A stretch of 64,000 nt of DNA, taken from assembly GCF_020010905.1 (NCBI RefSeq), contig NZ_JAGJBY010000002.1:3472001-3536000 (forward strand), given 5' to 3'. How positions within the stretch are numbered: position 1 is the first letter of the stretch; each line of letters starts with the position of its first letter. A program made the position numbers and the translations under genes. Below, in pieces: positions 23,621 to 32,600 of this stretch. This stretch comes from Streptomyces acidiscabies (GTDB lineage: Bacteria; Actinomycetota; Actinomycetes; Streptomycetales; Streptomycetaceae). Under the pieces are notes generated by a model. That model was not told the DNA's origin, searched no databases, and saw only the letters and a list, made by a program, of their open reading frames with translations.

Positions 23621-26600
23621 CCGCGCCGGTGACGCCGGTGATCACAGCGGCGCTGGACGAGCCGATCGCCATCGTAGGGATGGGCTGTCGCTTCCCGGGC
23701 GGGGTGTCGTCGCCGGAGCAGCTGTGGAATGCGGTGGTGTCCTCGGTTGACGCGATGAGTGAGTTCCCTGCGGATCGCGGCTGGGATCTGGTCGGTGATG
23801 GTTTCGCCCGGGTGGGTGGGTTCGTCGAGGATGTGGCCGGGTTCGACGCGGGGTTCTTCGGGATTTCGCCGCGTGAGGCGTTGGCGATGGATCCGCAGCA
23901 GCGGTTGCTGCTGGAGACGGCCTGGGAAGCGCTGGAACGGACCGGCATCGCCCCGAACGCGCTGAAGGGCAGCAAGACGGGGGTGTTCGTAGGCGGGGCA
24001 GTTTCGGGATACGAGACCGTAGGCAATGTCTCGGACGAAGCGGACGGATACCGGATCACCGGTGGCGCGAGCAGCGTGCTGTCGGGCCGGATCGCGTACG
24101 TGCTGGGGTTGGAAGGGCCCGCCGTGACGGTGGATACGGCGTGTTCGTCGTCGCTGGTGGCGTTGCATCTCGCGGCCCAGGCGCTGCGGTCGGGGGAGTG
24201 CGATCTGGCGCTGACCGGTGGTGTGGCGGTAATGGCCACACCGGGCGCCTTTGCCGAGTTCGCCACGCAGGGCGTGTTGGCGGGCGATGGCCGCTGCAAG
24301 TCCTTCGCCGCATCGGCTGACGGCACTGGGTGGGGTGAGGGTGCCGGACTGTTGGTGGTCGAACGGTTGTCGGACGCCCGGCGTAACGGCCACCGGGTGC
24401 TGGCGGTGGTGCGGAGTTCGGCGATCAACCAGGACGGTGCGTCGAACGGGTTGTCGGCGCCGAACGGTCCCTCCCAACAGCGCGTGATCCGGCAGGCGCT
24501 GGCCAGCGCCGGTCTGACCACGGCCGAGGTGGACGTGGTCGAGGCCCACGGCACGGGTACCCGGTTGGGGGACCCGATTGAGGCTCAGGCCCTGCTGGCG
24601 ACCTACGGACAGGATCGGCCGGAGGACCGTCCGCTGTGGCTGGGGTCGCTGAAGTCCAACATCGGTCACACCCAGGCGGCTGCCGGTGTCGCCGGTGTGA
24701 TCAAGATGGTGCTGGCGATGCAACACGGGCAACTGCCCCGGACGTTGCACGTGGATGAGCCGACCCCTGAGGTGGACTGGTCGGCTGGCGCGGTGGAGTT
24801 GCTGACGGAGCAACGCCCGTGGCCGGTGGTGGACCGGCCGTGGCGGGCAGGAGTGTCCTCGTTCGGCGTCAGCGGCACCAACGCCCACGTGATTCTTGAA
24901 CAGGCCCCTGAGCTTGAACCGGCCTCCCGTGTGGAGGCGGAGCCGTCAGTGGTGCCGTGGGTGCTGTCGGCCAGGTCGGAGTCGGCGCTCCGGGACCAGG
25001 CACGGCGGCTCGCGGCGCACATGGAAGCTGATCCGGAACTCGACCCGGTCGACGTAGGCGCGGCATTGGTGTCCACCCGGGCGGGGCTGGAGCACCGTGC
25101 GGTGGTCCTGGGCACGGACAGGGACGAGCTGATCGCCAGGCTGACCGGACTTGCTACCGGAGAACCGGGCACCGGGGTGGTGACCGGGATAGCCGGCCAG
25201 ACCGGCGAGCGTGAAGTGGTGTTCGTCTTCCCTGGCCAGGGTGCACAGTGGACCGGCATGGCCCAGGAACTACTGGCGGCCTCCCCCGTGTTCGCGGAGC
25301 GTATGGCGGAGTGCGCCCAGGCGCTGGCCCCGTTCGTGGACTGGGACCTGCTGGAGGCACTGGAGGACCAGGAAGCGCTGGGCCGGGTCGAAGTGGTGCA
25401 GCCGGTGCTGTGGGCGGTGATGGTGTCGCTGGCACAGGTGTGGCAGTCGCTGGGCGTGACACCCGCTGCGGTGATGGGGCACTCGCAGGGCGAGATCGCG
25501 GCGGCCTGCGTGGCGGGCGGACTGTCGCTGGCCGACGCCGCCAGGATCATCGCGGTACGCAGCCGTCTGCTCGCCAAGTCACTGTCCGGGCGGGGCGGAA
25601 TGGTGTCCGTACGGCTGCCCCGGGCCGAAGCGGAGTCGTTGATCACCCGGTGGGAAGGACGGTTGTCGATCGCGGCGGTCAACGGCCCCTCGTGGGTGGT
25701 GGTCTCCGGCGACGCCGAAGCGGTCACGGAACTGGTCGTCGCAGGCGAGGCGGAGGACTTCCGGACCCGCCGGATGGACACGGACTGCGCGGGACATTCC
25801 CCGCAGGTGGACGAGATCAAGGCCGAGCTGATCGAGGCTCTGGCAGACATCGCCCCGATGGAAGGCACGGTCGCGTTCTACTCCACCGTGACCGGTGAGC
25901 TGACCGACACCCGTGACCTGGACGCGGAGTACTGGTACCGCAACGCGCGGGAGACGGTGCGGCTGGCCGAGACCACCCCGGTGCTGGCCACGGCCGGCTA
26001 CGAGATGTTCGTGGAGGTCAGCCCCCATCCGGTGCTGACTCCCAGCCTGGAGGAGACGCTGTTCGAGTCCCACCCGGCGGCGGTGGTGACGGGGACGCTG
26101 CGCCGGGGTGAGAACGAACCCGAGCAACTGCTGACCGCACTGTCCACTCTCCACACCCACGGTGTTCCGGTGGACTGGTCCGCGATAGTGGGCCAGGACT
26201 CGACGGTCGAGCTGCCGACGTATGCGTTCCAGCACCAGCGGTACTGGCCGCGCCCCCGGACTGTGGCCGGAGACGCGCGGGGTATGGGATTGACGTCGGT
26301 AGGCCACCCGTTGCTGGGCGCAGCGGTGGAGTTGGCCGGTGGCGAGGGTGTGGTGTTCACCAACCGTCTGTCTCTCACCTCGCACGCTTGGCTGGCCGAT
26401 CACACGGCACGGGGTGTGGTGTTGCTGGCCGGTACCGCGTTCGTGGAGCTGGTGGTGCGGGCCGGCGATGAGGTCGGGTGCGGTGTCCTGGAGGACTTGG
26501 CGTTGGAGCGGCCGTTGGTGCTGTCCGAGCGCGGAGCCGTGCAGGTGCAGGTAGTGGTTGAGGCACCGGCGGAGTCGGGCCGTCGCGCGGTGAGCGTGTA

Positions 26601-29600
26601 CTCCCGGCCGGAAGAGACGGGCACGGAGGCAGGCTGGACCCGGCACGCCAGCGGGACACTGACTTCTGAGGCAGGAGCGCCGTCGGGTGTGGAGCTGACG
26701 GTGTGGCCGCCTGCGGGAGCGGAACCGGTGCCGGTGGACGGGTTCTATGAAGCCCTGGCCGAGACGGGCTACGGATACGGCCCGGCCTTCCAGGGGGTAC
26801 GGACGGTATGGCGACGTGGCGAGGAGGTCTTCGCCGAAGTGCGGCTGCCGGACGAAGTGGCCGAGCGGGCGGGGGAGTTCGGTATCCACCCGGCACTGTT
26901 CGACGCCGCCCTGCACGCCGCCGCGTTCCTGCCAGCCGGAGGCGAGGGCGGGCTCCCGTTCTCCTGGAGCGGTGTGTCCCTGCACGCATCGGGCGCACGC
27001 TCCCTGCGCGTACGCCTGTCGGAGACTGACGACGGCGCGCTCTGCCTGAACGCGGCTGACGACACCGGCGCCCCGGTACTGTCCGTGGACTCGCTGACAC
27101 TGCGACCGTTGCGGGCGGAACTGCTGGACGGGGATGCGCAGCGCTCACTGTTCAGCGTGGACTGGACCCTCAAGCCTGCTGTCCCGACCGGGACCGAGAA
27201 CTCGCCGCGGTGTGTGGTGGCGGGCGCGGGCGGTCAGGACCTGGCGAAGATGCTGGGAGTTGCCTGGTATCCGGAACTGTCCGAGTGCCCGGAGACGGAT
27301 CTGGTTCTCCTGCCGACGGGCGCCGATGCGGACGATGGTGACGTGGCTGCGGCGGCGCGTTCTGAGGTGTGCCGGGTGCTGGAGCTGGTGCAGGAATGGG
27401 TGGCTGATGAGCGTGGTGATGCGCGGTTGGTGGTGGTGACCAGGAACGCGGTGTCCACGGGGACGGGCGACCGGGTGGAAGACATGGCCGGGGTGCAGGG
27501 GTTGGTCCGGTCGGCGCGGTCGGAACACCCGGGCCGGTTCGGTCTGGTCGACGTGGACGGCAGCGCCGAATCCTGGCAGTGCCTGCCCGCCGTACTGAGC
27601 GAGACGACGGATGACGAGGGCGATTTCGAACTGGCCGTGCGAGCTGGGCAGGCATACACCCCCCGGCTGACGCGTACCCGCGAAGTGCTGACGGCGCCCA
27701 TGGAGACATGGCGGCTGGGGATGACCGGCCAGGGCAGCGTCGACGATCTGGTGCTGGAACCGTCTCCCGAGGCTGAGGTGCCACTCGAAGCCGGACAGGT
27801 CCGCATCGGGGTACGTGCCGCAGGGCTGAACTTCCGGGACGTGCTGAATGTGCTGGGTGTGTATCCGGGTGAGGCGCCGCTGCTGGGTGCGGAGGTCGCC
27901 GGTGTGGTGCTGGAGGCAGGTCCGGGTGTGACGGGCTTCGTCCCGGGGGACCGGGTGATGGGTATGGCGGTCGGCGGGTTCGGCCCGGTGGTGGCGGCGG
28001 ATGCGCGGCTGATCGTGCCCATCCCGCGGGGGTGGTCGTTCGCGCAGGCGGCCGGGGTGCCGGTGGTGTTCCTGACGGCGTTGTACGGGCTGAGGGAGAC
28101 GGGGCGTTTGACGGCGGGGCAGCGGGTGCTGGTGCATGCGGCGGCCGGCGGTGTGGGGATGGCGGCGGTGCAGTTGGCCCGGCTGTGGGGCGCGGAGGTC
28201 TTCGCGACCGCGAGTCCGGGCAAGCAGGACACGGTGTACGGGCTGGGAGTGGCGCGGGATCACATCGCGTCGTCGAGGACCACGGAGTTCGCCGACCGGT
28301 TCACGGGGATGGACGTGGTTCTCAACAGCCTGGCGGGCGAGTTCATCGACGCGTCCCTGAACGTCCTGCGCGACGGCGGCCGGTTCGTCGAGCTGGGCAA
28401 GACCGACCTCCGTGACACGGACGCGATAGCCACCACGCACCCCGGGGTGAGCTATCACGCGATCGACCTAGAGATCGACCTGGACGTGGTGGGAGGCATG
28501 CTCGCCGAACTCGCGGAGCTGTTCGAGTCCGGTGTCCTGTCCCCCCTGCCCACCAGGACATGGGACGTACGGCAGAGCCGTGACGCCTTCCGCTACATGG
28601 CGCAGGCCCGGCACGTGGGCAAGATCGTGCTGACCGTGCCGCAGCAACTGGACCCCGACCGCACGGTGTTGATCACCGGTGGCACCGGCGGTCTGGGCGG
28701 CCTGCTGGCACGGCACCTGGCCGACCGGCACGGGATACGGCACCTGACCCTCGTATCACGCCAAGGAATCGCCGCACCGGGCGCGCAGGAACTGGTCGAA
28801 GAACTGACCGCACTGGGCGCCCAGGTGCGGGTGGTGGCCTGCGACGTGTCGGACCGGAACGCCGTCACCGAACTGATCGCCGGGGTACCGCAACAGCACC
28901 CACTCACCGCAGTGATCCACGCAGCGGCCGTGCTCGACGACGGAACGATCACATCGTTGACCCCGGAGCGCATCGACACCGTCATGCGCCCGAAGGCAGA
29001 CGCAGCCTGGTACCTGCACGAAGCAACCGCCGGCCTGGACCTGGCCGCATTCATCCTCTTCTCCAGCTTCTCAGCCACCTCCGGCGCCCCGGGCCAGGGC
29101 AACTACGCCGCCGCCAACGCATTCCTGGACGCACTGGCGTTGCACCGCCAAGTCCAGGGCCTCCCGGCCGCATCGCTGGCCTGGGGCTGGTGGGCCGACA
29201 CCAGCAGCATGACCGGCCTGGGCCACACCGACCACGCCCGGTTCGGCCGGGCCGGGGTGCGCGCGATGCCGGCGGCGGAGGGGCTGGCGTTGTTCGATCT
29301 GGCCTGCCGACGCCCGGAGGCGTATCTGGTCCCGGTCGGCCTCGAACTGCCACGGAATGGCGGCTCGGTGCCGCCGCTGCTGCGGGGGTTGGTGGCCAGT
29401 GGTCCGGCGCGACCGGTCGCCCGTGCGGGCGTCCAGGACAGCTCCGGCCTGGTCCGGCGACTGGCTGGCCTGACAGCCGCCGACCAGCAGCGACTGCTGC
29501 TCGACCTGGTGTGTGGCCACGTCGCCACCGTTCTGGGACACGCCTCCGTGGAAGCCGTCGACCCCGAGAAGGCATTGCGGGACATGGGCTTCGACTCCTT

Positions 29601-32600
29601 GACGACGGTGGAGCTGCGCAACCGGTTGGCAGCGGCGACGGGTCTACGGCTCCCCGCGACGCTGGCGTTCGACCACCCGACCACCTCGCGCCTGGCCACC
29701 CACCTGAGGCAGCAATTGTTGGGCACGGTCGAGGCCGTGTCGGTGACGCCGGTGACCACGGCGGCACTGGACGAGCCGATCGCCATCGTAGGGATGGGCT
29801 GCCGCTTCCCCGGCGGAGTCGAGAGCCCCGAACAACTGTGGACCCTGCTCACAGGCGGCATCGACACCATCTCGGCGTTCCCGACACAACGCGGCTGGGA
29901 CCTGACCGGCGACGGCGCCACCCAGACGGGCGGGTTCCTCAAGGACGTGGCGGGGTTCGACGCGGGGTTCTTCGGGATCTCGCCGCGCGAGGCACTGGTG
30001 ATGGATCCGCAGCAGCGTTTGCTGCTGGAGACGGCCTGGGAAGCGCTGGAACGATCCGGCATCGACCCGAACACGCTGAAGGGCAGCAGGACCGGCGTGT
30101 TCGTGGGCGGGACAGGTTCGGGATACGACACGGTCGGGGACGCCGCAGACCAAGTGGACGGATACCTGCTCACCGGTGCCGCGAGCAGCGTGCTGTCGGG
30201 CCGGATCGCGTACACGTTGGGATTGGAAGGCCCCGCCGTCACGGTGGACACGGCGTGCTCGTCGTCGCTGGTGGCACTGCACCTCGCGGCCCAGGCGCTG
30301 CGTTCCGGCGAGTGCTCGATGGCGCTGGCCGGCGGCGTGACCGTGATGGCCACACCGGGAGTCTTCATCGCCGGGTCCGCCATGCAGGGCGGTGTGGGGG
30401 GCGATGGCCGCTGCAAGGCGTTCGCCGCAACCGCTGACGGGTTCGGAGTCGCGGAAGGCGCCGGGTTGTTGGTGGTGGAGCGTTTGTCGGACGCCCGGCG
30501 CAACGGCCACCGGGTGCTGGCGGTGGTGCGGGGTTCGGCGATCAACCAGGACGGCGCCTCGAACGGGCTGACCGCACCGAACGGTCCCTCCCAACAGCGA
30601 GTGATCCGCCAGGCGTTGGCCAGCGCCGGGGTGCCCACCACCGAGGTGGACGTCGTGGAGGCCCACGGCACGGGTACCCGGTTGGGGGACCCGATCGAGG
30701 CCCAGGCCCTGCTGGCGACGTACGGACAGGACCGGTCGGAGGATCGCCCTCTGTGGCTGGGATCGGTCAAATCCAACCTCGGTCACACCCAGGCGGCTGC
30801 TGGTGTCGCCGGTGTGATCAAGATGGTGCTGGCGATGCAACACGGGCAACTGCCCCGGACGTTGCACGTGGACGAGCCGACCCCAGAGGTCGACTGGTCG
30901 GCCGGTGCAGTGGAGTTGCTGACCGAACAACAACCGTGGCCGGCGGTCGACCGGCCGTGGCGCGCAGGAGTGTCCTCGTTCGGGATCAGCGGCACCAACG
31001 CCCACGTCATCCTCGAACAGGCCCCCGACCAGGCCCCCGACCTTGAACCGGCCCCCGACGTGGAGGTGGTGCCGTGGGTGTTGTCGGCCCGGTCGGAGTC
31101 GGCGCTCCGGGACCAGGCACGGCGACTCCTGGCACACGTGGAAGCGAACCCGGAACTCGACCCGGTCGACGTAGGCGCGGCACTGGTCTCCACCCGGGCG
31201 AGCTTCGGGCACCGAGCGGTCGTCCTGGGCACCGACCGGGACCAGCTGATCGCCGGACTGGCCGGGCTGGCCGCCGGAGAACCGGGCGCCGGAGTGGCGA
31301 GCGGAGTGTCCGCCGCGAGTGGCAGGACGGCGTTCCTGTTCACGGGCCAGAGCGCGCAGCGTCTGGAGATGGGCCGCGAACTGGCCGCCGAATTCCCGGT
31401 GTTCGCCGAGGCATTCGACGAAGTACGCGCACGGTTCGCCGAGTGGCTGCCGGGGTCCCCGGAACCGGCGGCCACCGACGACGGACTCGCCGATCCGGCA
31501 TGGGCGCAAGCGACGCTGTTCGCGTTCGAGGTCGCCATGTTCCGGCTGCTGTCGTCGTGGGGCGTCACGCCGGACTACGTCGCCGGCCACGCGACCGGCG
31601 AAGCGGTCGCGGCCTACGTGGCGGGAGTGTGGTCGCTGGACGACGCCCGCAGGGTGCTGACCGCCGGGGACGACGAGAACGGGACGGCGCCTACCGAGAG
31701 CCCGGGGCCTTCGCGGATCGTGCTGGTATCGCTGGAGAGCGGCGAACCCGTGCAGGAGCGCCCGGAGTTCGCCGTAGCGGACACGCAGCGGCCGGCACGG
31801 TTCGCCGAAGCCGTGGGCTGGTTGCGCGAGCAGGGAGCGACCCGGTTCGTGGAACTGGGCCCGGACGCGGCGCTGACCGGACTTCGGCCGGACGGCGTGG
31901 ACGCCGAGTTCGTCGCCATGCAACGGCAGGACCGGCCTCAGGTGTACGAGGCCATGGCGGCGCTGGCGTTCCTGTACACCCGCGGGGTGACCGTCGACTG
32001 GCGGGCGATGTTCGCTCGCTCAGGTGCGCGGCGGGTCGAGTTGCCGACGTACGCGTTCCAGCGGGAGCGGTTCTGGTCGCTGGCCTCGGGAACGGGCGGG
32101 GTGGCCGGTGCGGGCCTGTCCACGGCCGGTCACGCTCTTCTCGGCGCGGTGGTGCGGTTGGCCGACCGCGATGAACTGGTGTTCACCAGCCGGTTGTCGC
32201 AGGCCACCCACCCGTGGCTGGCCGAGCACCACCTCGGCGCGACCGCCGTTCTGCCGGTGACGGCGCTCGTCGACATAGCGATGCGGGCCGGTGACGAGGC
32301 CGGGTGCGCTGTCCTGGAGGAGTTGACCGTCCACGCGCCCCTGGTGATTCCCGACCACGGCGCGGTTCAGGTGCAGGTCGTGGTCGGCAGCCCCGACGAG
32401 GAGGGCAGGCGCCCGATCGTCGTGTACGCGCGCCCGGAGAACACGGACGACGAGTGGCTGTCGTACGCCACCGGCCTGCTCGCCGCGCTGGGCGGCGAGC
32501 CCGGATGGACCGAGCGGACCTGGCCGCCGGCGGATGCCCGGCCGGTACCGGTCGAGGACGCCTACGACCTGCTCGCCGAGCGCGGGCACCGGCACGGGCC

